DNA of 64,000 nucleotides from Candidatus Gastranaerophilales bacterium (GTDB taxonomy: Bacteria > Cyanobacteriota > Vampirovibrionia > Gastranaerophilales > Gastranaerophilaceae), in NCBI GenBank assembly GCA_910587815.1, contig CAJUNK010000002.1, positions 158,297 to 222,296 on the forward strand, read 5' to 3'. The notes beneath the pieces are model-generated. The model was not told where the DNA came from. It ran no database searches and saw only the letters and a list, made by a program, of their open reading frames with translations. How positions within the stretch are numbered: the stretch's first letter is position 1; each line of letters opens with the position of its first letter. The translations under genes and the position numbers were made by a program. Positions 36,310-45,012 of this stretch are shown piece by piece.

Positions 36310-36570
36310 TTAATCTTCCCAAAAATCATCAGAAAGTTCTTGTATTTTGCCATTAAGAGAATCAGCCATGCCTTTTTGTACAGATTTAAAAGCATTTTTA
36401 TTTTGGTAAAGCCAAAGTTCTTCGAGTGGAATTTCAACTTTTGGACGCAAGATTATTACATTGTTTTCCTGTATTTCAACATCGTATGAAGTTACATTAT
36501 CGGGAACAATTTTTCCAAGCGTAATTCTTTTTTTAGAGTCAACTTTTAAATTCTTTTCAACCATAGACAT
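36310..36570 (-). CDS. AbrB-like antitoxin
   Basis: 86 residues. The first half, KNLKVDSKKRITLGKIVPDNVTSYDVEI and VIILRPK, has the swapped-hairpin AbrB/MazE DNA-binding look. The acidic C-terminal half (LSDDFWED end) would neutralise the Lys-rich toxin. It likely represses its own operon through the operator at 36660-36705. Confidence 0.7.
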   Translation of the reverse strand: MSMVEKNLKVDSKKRITLGKIVPDNVTSYDVEIQENNVIILRPKVEIPLEELWLYQNKNAFKSVQKGMADSLNGKIQELSDDFWED

Positions 36571-36646
36571 ATTGCTAATCCTTGTCTTTTTTACTTTTAA
36601 TCTGTTTTTATTTTTTTAATTCACTTTCATCAACGTTTTTATTTTT

Positions 36647-36705
36647 ATTATATCATTTTGTGGGAAAAATTCAAGTTTAAAAGTGGGAAAAATAATTTTT
36701 CCCAC
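36647..36705 (-). promoter_or_regulatory. Toxin-antitoxin promoter and operator
   Basis: On the minus strand TTGAAT (36669-36674) and TATAAT (36647-36652) are 16 nt apart, a good sigma-70-type promoter for the antitoxin-toxin operon. The spacer contains one TTTTCCCAC half-site. Just upstream, at 36683-36705, is a perfect 23-bp palindrome with arms GTGGGAAAAAT and complement around a single A. The layout fits autorepression by the antitoxin. The palindrome is also upstream of the divergent 36792 gene. Confidence 0.7.
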
Positions 36706-36791
36706 AAATTTAGCAACAAACAATTTACACCCATTGAAAATTTATGGTGTTGATATTATAATTAAAGATAAATTTACTTTTTGGAGAAGAA

Positions 36792-38150
36792 ATGGAAATA
36801 GACCAGAGTCTGTTATTTAATTTAGCCCTGATTGTTTTCTTATTATTTGCAAACGGTTTTTTTGTGGCATCAGAATTTGCACTTGTATCGGTTCGAAGAA
36901 CAAGGCTTTCTCAGCTTTCTAAAGAAGGAAATAAAGAAGCTGATATTGCAATAAATTCAGTTGACCACATGGATAGATCAATTGCTGCAACACAATTGGG
37001 TATCACAATTGCAAGTATCGGTCTTGGTTGGGTGGGCGAAGCTACTCTTGTTCGCATAATAGAACCTATATTCCATTTTTTGCCAGAAACTGCGCGCGGC
37101 GTTGCCACACATTCTTTAGCCGTATCTATTGCTTTTGCACTAATTACTTTAATGCATGTAATAATTGGCGAATTAATGCCAAAATCCATTGCGCTTCAAT
37201 ACACGGAAAAAACAGCCCTTGTGGTTGCAAAACCTATGTATATCGCATCTAAAATTTTTGCACCATTTATTTTTGTTTTAAATGGTATTGGAAATTTTCT
37301 TTTATCATTACTTAAAATTCCCCCAGCACATGCAGGGCATCTTGTGCATTCTGTTGAAGAATTGGATATGATTATAAATGAATCCCACAAAGAAGGGGTT
37401 TTAAACGATACAGAAAAAGAAATTTTAACAAACGTATTTAAATTTTCAGATATTCAGGCAAAACAGGTGATGGTGCCAAGGCCTGATATGACTTGCATCC
37501 CTATTGATATTGAACCAGCTGAATTAAATAAAATTATTTTGGATACACAATATACAAGATATCCAATCTATAGTGAAGATTTAGACCACATTGCAGGCAT
37601 TCTACACATCAAGGATATTTTTCCTTTGATGATGTCAGGGGCTGAAATTAAACTTTCTGAAATAATAAGAAAACCTTTGCTTGTGCCTGAAACTTTAACT
37701 ATTGATAATTTAATGCTTGAATTTAAGAAAAATAAATGCCAAATGGCCTTTGTAATAGATGAATTTGGCTGTGTTTCAGGGCTTGTAACACTAGAAGATA
37801 TCTTAGAAGAAATTTTTGGCGAAGTGCAAGATGAGTTTGATGAAGAAGAAGCAGATATCAGACAAATTTATGATGATGAATACATTGCAAATGCGATGAT
37901 GAGAATTGATGAATTTAACGAATATTTTAACCTTGATGATAAAAATGAAGAAGTAGAAGATGAAGATATAGAAACAATTGGCGGGCTTGTGGTGAAAAAT
38001 CTTGGCCATATAGCACAAGAAGGCGATTGTGTGCAGATTGATAACTTTGAATTCAGGGTAATTGAAGTGGATAATGCAAGAATTGTAAAATTAAAAATTA
38101 AAAAGCTTGAACCTGAAGATGCTGAAGATAAATCATCCATTGAAAATTAA
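36792..38150 (+). CDS. CorC/HlyC-type membrane protein (CNNM + CBS pair)
   Basis: 452 residues. The first 190 form a DUF21/CNNM membrane domain (FVASEFALVSVRRTRLSQL, TQLGITIASIGLGWVGE, IGELMPKSIAL). A CBS pair spans about 205-330 (VMVPRPDMTCIPID, RYPIYSEDLDHIAGILHIKD, GLVTLEDILEEIFGEVQDE). A C-terminal CorC_HlyC domain (about 350-435) follows an acidic stretch. Family members act in magnesium/cobalt export or ion homeostasis; the hemolysin name is historical. GGAGAAG precedes the ATG. The 38163 gene follows after 12 bp. Confidence 0.9.
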   Translation: MEIDQSLLFNLALIVFLLFANGFFVASEFALVSVRRTRLSQLSKEGNKEADIAINSVDHMDRSIAATQLGITIASIGLGWVGEATLVRIIEPIFHFLPETARGVATHSLAVSIAFALITLMHVIIGELMPKSIALQYTEKTALVVAKPMYIASKIFAPFIFVLNGIGNFLLSLLKIPPAHAGHLVHSVEELDMIINESHKEGVLNDTEKEILTNVFKFSDIQAKQVMVPRPDMTCIPIDIEPAELNKIILDTQYTRYPIYSEDLDHIAGILHIKDIFPLMMSGAEIKLSEIIRKPLLVPETLTIDNLMLEFKKNKCQMAFVIDEFGCVSGLVTLEDILEEIFGEVQDEFDEEEADIRQIYDDEYIANAMMRIDEFNEYFNLDDKNEEVEDEDIETIGGLVVKNLGHIAQEGDCVQIDNFEFRVIEVDNARIVKLKIKKLEPEDAEDKSSIEN

Positions 38151-38162
38151 AGGGAAATAAAA

Positions 38163-38534
38163 ATGGAAATTGCTTTAATAATTTTTGCCATACTTTTTTT
38201 AGGAATTGTGATTGGAATGTGTATGAATATTCTGTGGCTTGGCTTTGCGGCAGTTTTATATTTTGTACCAACAATAATTGCAGCCTATAAAAAACATCCG
38301 CACACTTTATGGATATTTTTAGTCAATTTATTTTTTGGATGCACTGTTATAGGCTGGATTATAGCATTTCTTTGGGCACTTGATTTTGATAAGGTGATAA
38401 CAGATTTTATAGAATTTAGGAAAGAAAAATATTCCACAAAAGATACTCAAGGTGCTCAAAATTCCAAAGACACTGAAAACACTCAAAATTCAACTATTGA
38501 AGGCGAAATTGTTTCAGACGAAAACAATTCTTAA
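38163..38534 (+). CDS. Superinfection-immunity-like small membrane protein
   Basis: 123 residues. Two to three membrane spans (ALIIFAILFLGIVIGM; LYFVPTIIAAYKKHPHTLWI; CTVIGWIIAFLWALDF) match the Imm-superinfect family named after the T4 superinfection immunity protein: Y-F-x-P-T-I-I-A, N-L-F-F-G, G-W-I-x-A-F-x-W-A-L. The tail is Thr/Asn-rich and probably disordered. Family members are common in bacteria and a phage-exclusion role is not established here. Co-transcribed with the CorC-like gene. Confidence 0.75.
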   Translation: MEIALIIFAILFLGIVIGMCMNILWLGFAAVLYFVPTIIAAYKKHPHTLWIFLVNLFFGCTVIGWIIAFLWALDFDKVITDFIEFRKEKYSTKDTQGAQNSKDTENTQNSTIEGEIVSDENNS

Positions 38535-38611
38535 CAAATTAAATAATATTAACAAAAATAATCTTTACAAACCTTTTATTGTACATTCTCAATCTTTATA
38601 AAGGTTTAAAT

Positions 38612-39217
38612 ATGATAAGCAACAATTTTTCTGTTAACAACTCACATAATTATTCACCAAATTTTAAAGGTGTAAATTTGGTTCAAACATCAAAAAAGTA
38701 TTCCAAAATACTGAAAGCTTAGCTCAAAAAGAAGCTTCATTTAATTTTGTTTAGAACGAGTAATTAAGCCTGGAAGCGGTTTTAGCGAAGTCCTTGGTAT
38801 ACTTGGCCTTGGTAAAAATAAAAATAAAATTTTTACATTTGTAGAAAGCCCATGTTACATTGATATTCAGGATATCCTAAAAAGATATGGTAATTATTCA
38901 TTTGAATGGTTGAAACAAAATACGGGTGTAAAAGGCCCTCTATCAGATGAATTAGATTCTTTTTGGATATTAACCGGCAAACATAAAACTTTTGCAGAAG
39001 AAACGATGTCGGTTAAAAACAAAGTTAAATTATTAAAATTATTAAATTTGACGATTTTAACAGTGATTTAAACAGTTTACACTCATCAGTTAAAATGTAC
39101 AATGAAATTGATAATACAATATTTCAATCAATGCAAAATGCTGATATAAAAAAGTTCAGTGCAAATTCACCAGATGAAATTATAGAAATTGCAAAACGCA
39201 TAGATTTAAATGCATAA
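38612..39217 (+). pseudogene. Frameshifted F-x-G-family gene
   Basis: The reading frame opens MISNNFSVNNSHNYSPNFKG and continues VNLVQTSKKYSKI before a TAG near 38720. Coding-like sequence then resumes in other frames: GSGFSEVLGILGLGKNKNK with YIDIQDILKRYGNYSFEWLK around 38765-39000, and SSVKMYNEIDNTIFQSM ending RIDLNA at 39217. At least two frameshifts are required to join these. The NFKG motif places it with the other F-x-G proteins. A recent decay event is likely, since codon-level sequence between breaks is still good. Sequencing error is the alternative. Confidence 0.7.
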
Positions 39218-39219
39218 AC

Positions 39220-40173
39220 CTATATTGAAAAACAGATAACTCGCTTTATTCCAGCTAAATCCTCCCGGACAAATTCTGTTTTAAAACCATGCGCTTGTGC
39301 AATTTTAGATACAATTGGCGCTTGGCTTACACCATTTGTAAAACCAAGTTCAAAAAGCAGATAGCCACTCTCAAAATCATTATTATCAAGGGCTTTTAGA
39401 TGTTTTTTAGCGCCGTTTATTATCCTTTCATAAAATTCCACCCCCATATCATCCGCCGCAAATAGCGCTAAATCAGGGTCAAAATTTTTTACTTCATCTT
39501 GCAGTGTCTCTCGCGCTGAAATTGGGATATAGGGCGGATTTGAAACTATTATATCGAATTTATCAATAGGCCGAAGCCCAGAATATATATCAGATTTTCT
39601 AAAAATAACACGCCTTTGCTGGCCTAGAGCCTCCATATTTTTAATCGCCACATGCAATGCATCAGTTGAAATATCCACTCCCATAATTTCAACATCACAA
39701 AACCCTTTATCTAAAAGCATTTTAGAAATCTCACAAGGGATGCACCCTGTGCCTGTACCAATATCAAGGATGCTTAACGTTTTTTTGTAATCCTTAAAAT
39801 TATTTTGTACAATTTCAACTGTACTCTGCACTAAAAGTTCTGTTTCAGGTCTTGGGATTAAAACATTTTCATCTACAAAAAACTTGTCTCCCATAAAATA
39901 TGAAAAGCCAAGTATATGCTGAATTGGCGCCTTTGTTTCCACCCTTTTTTTGGCTAAATCAAGAATTTTATCCATAATTTCAGCCCCACCGTTTGTACAA
40001 ACCCGCCTGTGCGCATTATTCGCACCATCTACGTCATTTTGTGCCATTTTACCAGCTAAAATTTCTTCAACTGAAAACCCCAAAACCTCACAAACCAAAA
40101 GTTTTGCTTCGGCCCTTGCTTCATTTTTTTCAATTCCGCCATCTGTTAAAATTTTTTCAACTCGCCTTAACAT
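39220..40173 (-). CDS. prmC: Release factor glutamine methyltransferase
   Basis: PrmC/HemK methylates the GGQ glutamine of RF1 and RF2. 317 residues from the ATG at 40173 (a TTG lies one codon earlier). Signatures: the SAM motif LDIGTGTGCIPCEIS near 146, IMGVDISTDALHVAIKNM near 172, and the catalytic NPPYIP near 218. The N-terminal helical domain has IPRPETELLV and carries an unusual Asn/Ala-rich insert (DVDGANNAHRRVCTNGGAE) near 47-66. Last gene of a three-gene minus-strand cluster. Confidence 0.93.
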   Translation of the reverse strand: MLRRVEKILTDGGIEKNEARAEAKLLVCEVLGFSVEEILAGKMAQNDVDGANNAHRRVCTNGGAEIMDKILDLAKKRVETKAPIQHILGFSYFMGDKFFVDENVLIPRPETELLVQSTVEIVQNNFKDYKKTLSILDIGTGTGCIPCEISKMLLDKGFCDVEIMGVDISTDALHVAIKNMEALGQQRRVIFRKSDIYSGLRPIDKFDIIVSNPPYIPISARETLQDEVKNFDPDLALFAADDMGVEFYERIINGAKKHLKALDNNDFESGYLLFELGFTNGVSQAPIVSKIAQAHGFKTEFVREDLAGIKRVICFSI

Positions 40174-40182
40174 CAATTATCA

Positions 40183-40689
40183 TCAATCCTCATTTTCGAC
40201 GCTATCACAGGCAGGTTCTATTATCTGCATAATCCAATCCCTTAAATCCAGTCTGGATGCATCTTTTGTATCCTTTATAGGCACACCGTGGGCACGCGCT
40301 ACCTTTTCATAATAATACAATTGCTTTTTTGTGGGCTTCATTTTGCTCATTTTAAAATCCTGTGCCTTTTTCCTGAATTCCTTAGCCTTTGCCTTTTGCG
40401 CTTCTATTATAGGCTTTTGCGCCTCTTTATATTTTAATTCTTCAAAAACGGATTTTACAAAAAGTTTAAAATCCCGTAAAAATTCTTCATCTTCAAAATA
40501 ATCAATTATAAATTCAAAATGCGGATTATCTATTTCAAAATAATAATTTTCTTCTTCAATAAATTTATCTAAAATATCATCCACACCAAGGTTTTGATGT
40601 TTTTTTACAAAAGATTTTAAAAAGCTTAAAAGCTGGGATTTTTGCCTTGGTGTTAGGTATAAAAATAAATTTTGCTTTATATAAAACAT
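40183..40689 (-). CDS. Hypothetical charged helical protein
   Basis: About 168 residues from the ATG at 40689 (MFYIKQNLFLYLTPRQKSQL), which follows the preceding stop by 1 nt and so is probably translated by coupling. Middle part is acidic and aromatic (EEENYYFEIDNPHFEFIIDY), then a Lys/Ala-rich helix, then KPTKKQLYYYEKVARAHGV and LDLRDWIMQII. No family assigned. It is adjacent to prmC. Confidence 0.6.
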   Translation of the reverse strand: MFYIKQNLFLYLTPRQKSQLLSFLKSFVKKHQNLGVDDILDKFIEEENYYFEIDNPHFEFIIDYFEDEEFLRDFKLFVKSVFEELKYKEAQKPIIEAQKAKAKEFRKKAQDFKMSKMKPTKKQLYYYEKVARAHGVPIKDTKDASRLDLRDWIMQIIEPACDSVENED

Positions 40690-40690
40690 A

Positions 40691-40903
40691 TTAAAAATCT
40701 TTAAGATTAAACTTGTGTTTAGACTGGGCAAATTTTAAAAGAGCACATTGGATTGGGTTTGTAGCAGCTTTTGTTAAGTTATTTCCTGGTTTTTGCGCAG
40801 CAGTTTTTTTTGTGGCATCCTCTTTTTCAAGTTCTATTGTACGTGCCAGTTTTTTTTCTTCAATAAAATGTAATTTTTCGGTTGTTTGCTCTTTTTTATC
40901 CAT
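40691..40903 (-). CDS. Hypothetical 70-residue protein
   Basis: Very polar, Lys/Glu/Ala-rich (MDKKEQTTEKLHFIEEKKLA), ending in QSKHKFNLKDF. Probably disordered. First gene of the cluster leading to prmC; its stop is followed after one base by the next ATG. No function can be suggested. Confidence 0.45.
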   Translation of the reverse strand: MDKKEQTTEKLHFIEEKKLARTIELEKEDATKKTAAQKPGNNLTKAATNPIQCALLKFAQSKHKFNLKDF

Positions 40904-40999
40904 ATATCCTATTTTAACATTATTTATATATTTATAAAACCTTTATGGGTGAAATAATTGCTTTTTAATCGTTTTATTCCTATTAAAAACCGGTTCACA

Positions 41000-41113
41000 C
41001 TTTTAGTCCAGTGTCGGGCTGTCCAACGGCTCATCACTGCTGGCACAACCTCACAAGGCCCTAGTCGTTACACGAATTTATGAGTGTTACAAATAGTGTC
41101 ATTTCTGTGGGAT
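41000..41113. repeat. Degraded dispersed repeat
   Basis: A worn copy of the CTGG-AACATA / AAGGCCCTAG / GTGTTACAAATA / TTTCTGTGGGATT module seen better preserved at 57700-57787. The segment 40904-40999 shows no gene. Confidence 0.5.
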
Positions 41114-41173
41114 TCTAAAGGCTCATTCTGTCTCATTGGACGCGTCGCGTCACAATTCGACTTTCGTTAAGAT

Positions 41174-41226
41174 AAAAAAAGGGTGTGAAAAGGTTACAAA
41201 ATCACACCCATCGAAAAATTGTTTAT
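41174..41226 (-). terminator. Terminator with conserved flank and loop (copy 3)
   Basis: On the minus strand: GATAAACAATTTTTCGA, stem GGGTGTGA/TCACACCC, a loop containing GTAACCTT, then seven T residues. The same flank and loop occur at 5552-5605 and 57909-57960 with different stems. It lies about 510 bp downstream of the minus-strand prepilin 2 gene, with repeats in between. Confidence 0.75.
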
Positions 41227-41324
41227 CAAAACTTGACTTCTTTCGCCAAAAATTTTGGTTTTTGTGCAAAACTGTCATTCAGAATTTATTTCGGAATCTT
41301 ATTAATGAACACTTCTAGCCATTT

Positions 41325-41501
41325 AACATAAATTTTTATACACGGTGGCCGCCCGTTCATATAACATCTAAGCTCATCTTTTATTGCTCAAAACTCACTG
41401 ATGCTTTAAGCTAAAGGACGCATCAGCTCAAACAGTTTCGCTTTTGTACATTCGCTAAGATGTTATTATTCACTATGCTTTACGGTATAAAAATTTATGT
41501 T
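41325..41501. repeat. MITE-like nested inverted repeat
   Basis: Terminal 17-bp perfect inverted repeats, AACATAAATTTTTATAC at 41325-41341 and its complement at 41485-41501. Inside is a second pair (41361-41373 with 41454-41466, one mismatch), then CTGATGC/GCATCAG at 41398-41404 and 41420-41426. The 177-bp unit could fold into one long hairpin. No transposase ORF and no clear target-site duplication are visible. Confidence 0.65.
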
Positions 41502-41519
41502 GAAGGCTGTAGGTTTTAG

Positions 41520-41735
41520 ATTTGTCGTCATTGCGAGCGAAGCGCAACAATCCAAAACCGTACGTCAGTTGTTACCTTGCATCTCCATCCTTGGCTTAAC
41601 ACCTTTGCTCCTGTGGGTGTTCGCCTTTTGCTCATTTTACTTCTCCTTAAAATTTGCAAGGCTTACATCCTACGTCACTATCGTAATGTTCCAGTCGCAA
41701 ACTCATCGCTTGCCCCTTAGAAACACCGGTTTACA
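41520..41735. repeat. Dispersed repeat mosaic downstream of prepilin 2
   Basis: Begins with TCATTGCGAGCGAAGCGCAA, a repeat type met in many bacterial genomes, followed by GCTCCTGTGGGTGTTCGCC and TACATCCTACGTCACT modules and a reversed copy of the TTCCAGTCGCAAACTC segment found at 95-105. Short ORFs across it are translations of repeat DNA, not genes. Confidence 0.6.
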
Positions 41736-41739
41736 CTTA

Positions 41740-44625
41740 TCACCTCCACCATTCCAGTATTATCTTCCCATTAGCGCCATCCCCGCCTTTGGTTTGGTTG
41801 TTTGTAATATTGGATTGAGATGATGAATCCACCCGCCCAAGGTCTCTGATTGAGGCACCTCCGCCGCCCGATGCAAATCCGCCTGCGGCCTTGCCATTTG
41901 CGTTATCCCCCGTGTCTATTTGTCCGCCTGTACCGCCTGTTCCTGATACAGTTTTTTCTTCATCATACGTTAAAGGGGTAAAATTCGCACCAGCGCCGCC
42001 TTTTACATCCACTGCATCAACGCCCTTTAATCCTTTTTTGCAATAGCTTGCCTTGTTAAAATAGCTTGTACTTTTAAAGTGGCAAATGTTTGATATATCA
42101 CCCCCCGCACCGTTTGCTAGAACGTTTGATGAATTAATTGATGGGCTATTTCCACCATATCCACCGCCTGCTTTAATATCACCAAAAGCACTGTCCCCTC
42201 CTTTTTTAGAATTTATTACACTGTTATTTGACACATAAGCCCCTGCACCGCCTTTTCCAATGCGCACTTTTATTATTTCATTGCTTTTAACAGCAACACT
42301 ATATGTGAAAGCGTTTCCAGAAGCACCGCCCCCTGCGGCTCCTACGTTTGCAAGTTTATAAGAATTTGAAGCCCCATCCCAATATTTATTCCAGGATATG
42401 CGGGCATATCCCCCACCGCCGTTTCCGCCATGGCCAAACGCATATCCGCCGCCTCCACCGCAACCATGACCCGATGCATCAGTTCCATTTATAGATGTTT
42501 TTGTGCCACCGCGACCGGGTGCACATGTTCCTGTAAATGGCGTAGTTACAATACCACCATCACCGCCAATAGATGCATTTGGATAAACATTAGAACCTAT
42601 ACTCGTTGTGTTATTAGCCGTTTTTCCTGTAGTGTTGCTAAATCCTAAACTTGTAAGAGTTGTAAACAAATTAGGCTGTCCGTTTGTTATCCAACCTACT
42701 GCACCATAATATGGCGAAATAGACGCACCAAGAATTTGACCTGTTGGAGAGCCTCCATACAAACCCTTGCCTGCATTATTTGGCGTCGTAAGTATGGCTG
42801 TTGAACCCCTGGATATTTGTGTAACCATTTGAGTTACATTTGTGTTTGAACCTTGTCCTATGCCAGGATTTGTTATAGTAGAATCGCTGTTTATAATCCC
42901 TACAGCACCACCTATACCACCCGAGCCAACTTTAACATTCAAAGTTTCTTTCGGTATAACATTGATTTCTTGGATTGGAACTATATGCGCACCACCACCA
43001 CCTGAACCACCGGGGCCATAATCAAGATACGTTATTGCAACAATACCATCTTTCGGAGGACGTGGATTAGTCTTATTCCAATTAGCTGAATCAGTATATT
43101 TTCTAGCATTAAATGTATTATTATATCCTTCACCATGCCCTCCCGCACATTTATTTGGATATTTTGATAAAGGAGAATTTCCCCCGGCACCTGATGTTGC
43201 AGGATTTGCATTATTACAACCCGATTGTCCGCCATTATTACCCCCGGGCCTGCCTCCACCACCACCACCTGCTACACAGCCATAATCCATTTCACTGCTA
43301 CTGCCGCCGTTGCCACCAAGTCCTGTTCCACCACCTCCGCCACCTCCACCACCACTTAGTGTAGCTTGTATACCACTGGAATTCATCATACGTATCGGTT
43401 CACCTCCACCACCACCACCTCCGCCAACATAGAGATAGCAACTTTGCCCGCTTGTACATAAACGACTGGCACCACCTCCGCCTCCACCTCCGCCAACCAA
43501 ACCGCAATCACCAACATAGGCTCCACCCTTGGCACCAACAGAATGGCCACCTTTTCCACCAATTCTGCCCTGCACCCGAGGATTACTTGTACCACCGCCT
43601 GCTCCACCAGAAGCATCTTCGACGTTAGCACCGTTTCCTTTTGAAAAATCTACTCTTGTTGTAGAATACATAACACTATCCCAAAAATACTGTGGCATAC
43701 CGCCTGCCGCACCAACATATACCTGTACTGTTTCATCACCAGGAAAGCGTACATACTTGTTTTGGTAATAGCCACCTGAACCACCGCCACCAGTACCTTG
43801 ATATTGTATTGAGCTACCCCAACAGGAATTCATTGAAGCCAATCCCCCAGAGCCGCCAGCACCACATATATCAACCAATGCGTAACGGTTTTTTAAAGCA
43901 TCAGGAACATTAAAAGTATTACTTCCTACTGTAGTAAATTCTTTTAGGATTTTAACAGTGCCGCCTGCTCCCCCGCCGGCTCCGCCTGAAACAAGGGTGG
44001 CTTCCGCCTTATTTACCATAGCAGGTACTGTAAATTGGTGATTACTTGATACTGTTGTATATTCTGTATATCCTGCCGTAGGTGCTGTGCCTCCTCCACC
44101 TCCAGCACCAATAACTGTGGCTTTTATAATTCCGTTATATCCTGCGGGCACCATAAATTCACCCTCGCAATATGTAGAACCATCCACATCCGTTTTTATT
44201 TCATCACATTCCGTTGAATCATAATCTATTATATGGATTGTTTTTGTGGTGCCGGCCGGATTCATGTTTCCTGTGACATTTACATTTTCGCCAAATCTCC
44301 TTGTCATAACAGGAGCAAGTGCTGCCATAAGTAATGATGCCACTAAAAGTGCCATTAAAAGTTCAACCAATGAAAACGCAGCTTGTTTTTGAAAGCTTTT
44401 CATCGCAAATATTTGCAATGAGGGCAGATTCCGTTTATGACCACTGCCTGTTTTTTCTTCTTCCCACTCCCAAGCCTCTTTAACAGCCTTCTTATACAAA
44501 TTTTTTTCATTCAAAGCTTTATTGGCATTATTCCAATAAACAGCATATTTTTTATTCAGGAAGGTTGAAATTCCTGCACGACAATTAAAGGGCACAAAGC
44601 CCATAAAATGAACAACTTTTTTCAT
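41740..44625 (-). CDS. Giant glycine-rich type IV prepilin-like protein 2
   Basis: 961 residues if started at 44625. A long leader (83 residues) precedes A83/F84-SLVELLMALLVASLLMAALAPV, the prepilin site. An internal ATG at 44403 would shorten the leader to 9 residues, but neither start has a clear ribosome binding site; a GATAAT 6 nt before 44625 supports the longer form. The body is a Gly-rich array with Cys/Asp insertions (ECDEIKTDVDGSTYCEGEF), a conserved ARISWNKYWD segment near 735 and KVRIGKGGAGA, ending GANGKIILEWWR. It closely parallels prepilin 3 along its length. Probably a surface fibre or adhesin. Divergent from an XRE gene. Confidence 0.85.
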   Translation of the reverse strand: MKKVVHFMGFVPFNCRAGISTFLNKKYAVYWNNANKALNEKNLYKKAVKEAWEWEEEKTGSGHKRNLPSLQIFAMKSFQKQAAFSLVELLMALLVASLLMAALAPVMTRRFGENVNVTGNMNPAGTTKTIHIIDYDSTECDEIKTDVDGSTYCEGEFMVPAGYNGIIKATVIGAGGGGGTAPTAGYTEYTTVSSNHQFTVPAMVNKAEATLVSGGAGGGAGGTVKILKEFTTVGSNTFNVPDALKNRYALVDICGAGGSGGLASMNSCWGSSIQYQGTGGGGSGGYYQNKYVRFPGDETVQVYVGAAGGMPQYFWDSVMYSTTRVDFSKGNGANVEDASGGAGGGTSNPRVQGRIGGKGGHSVGAKGGAYVGDCGLVGGGGGGGGASRLCTSGQSCYLYVGGGGGGGGEPIRMMNSSGIQATLSGGGGGGGGGTGLGGNGGSSSEMDYGCVAGGGGGGRPGGNNGGQSGCNNANPATSGAGGNSPLSKYPNKCAGGHGEGYNNTFNARKYTDSANWNKTNPRPPKDGIVAITYLDYGPGGSGGGGAHIVPIQEINVIPKETLNVKVGSGGIGGAVGIINSDSTITNPGIGQGSNTNVTQMVTQISRGSTAILTTPNNAGKGLYGGSPTGQILGASISPYYGAVGWITNGQPNLFTTLTSLGFSNTTGKTANNTTSIGSNVYPNASIGGDGGIVTTPFTGTCAPGRGGTKTSINGTDASGHGCGGGGGYAFGHGGNGGGGYARISWNKYWDGASNSYKLANVGAAGGGASGNAFTYSVAVKSNEIIKVRIGKGGAGAYVSNNSVINSKKGGDSAFGDIKAGGGYGGNSPSINSSNVLANGAGGDISNICHFKSTSYFNKASYCKKGLKGVDAVDVKGGAGANFTPLTYDEEKTVSGTGGTGGQIDTGDNANGKAAGGFASGGGGASIRDLGRVDSSSQSNITNNQTKGGDGANGKIILEWWR

Positions 44626-44654
44626 AAAAATATTATCCTATTGTATTACCCATG

Positions 44655-44670
44655 TGTCTATACATAGACA
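44655..44670. promoter_or_regulatory. Palindromic operator candidate, prepilin 2 / XRE
   Basis: A perfect inverted repeat TGTCTAT-AC-ATAGACA in the 78-bp interval between the divergent prepilin and XRE genes, flanked by CATG on both sides. Position and symmetry fit an XRE dimer site controlling both promoters. Confidence 0.6.
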
Positions 44671-44703
44671 ACATGCTTTTATTTTAACATTAGAATTCTA
44701 TAC

Positions 44704-44991
44704 ATGCAACATGTGAATTTTAAAAACGCAGATATAATAATTAAAACTTTGGCAAAAGTAATCAAGGAAGAACGGGAAAGACAGGGAAAGTCCCAAAGGC
44801 TTTTAGCGGATGAATGTTCGTTTCAAAGGTCATTGTTATCAAGGCTTGAAAACGGACTGAATGAACCAAAACTTGTTTCTATTTGGACCATTGCAGAAGC
44901 ACTTAGAATGAAACCATCCCGTTTAATAAATTTGGTTGAAAAAAAATTGCCAAAGGATTTCAGCCTGATTGAAGAAGAATTATGTTATTAA
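44704..44991 (+). CDS. XRE-family HTH regulator, partner of prepilin 2
   Basis: 95 residues with a Cro/CI HTH domain (AKVIKEERERQGKSQRLLAD, CSFQRSLLSRLENGLNEPKL) and a short C-terminal extension. A TAGAAT box at 44691-44696 lies 7 nt before the ATG and no ribosome binding site is present, so the mRNA is probably leaderless. It is divergent from prepilin 2 and separated from it by a palindrome. Confidence 0.88.
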   Translation: MQHVNFKNADIIIKTLAKVIKEERERQGKSQRLLADECSFQRSLLSRLENGLNEPKLVSIWTIAEALRMKPSRLINLVEKKLPKDFSLIEEELCY

Positions 44992-45012
44992 ATAAGCGCG
45001 CTGCGCCGCAAA

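Noticed and set aside
40904..41330. Possible tRNA or small RNA gene in the long gap before prepilin 2
   Set aside because: No cloverleaf or CCA-like end could be traced; the visible structure is explained by the terminator and repeats.
41497..41823. ORF of 108 codons starting MLKAVGFRF
   Set aside because: It translates repeat modules (VIASEAQQS is the known translation of a dispersed repeat) and runs into the prepilin 2 gene on the opposite strand.
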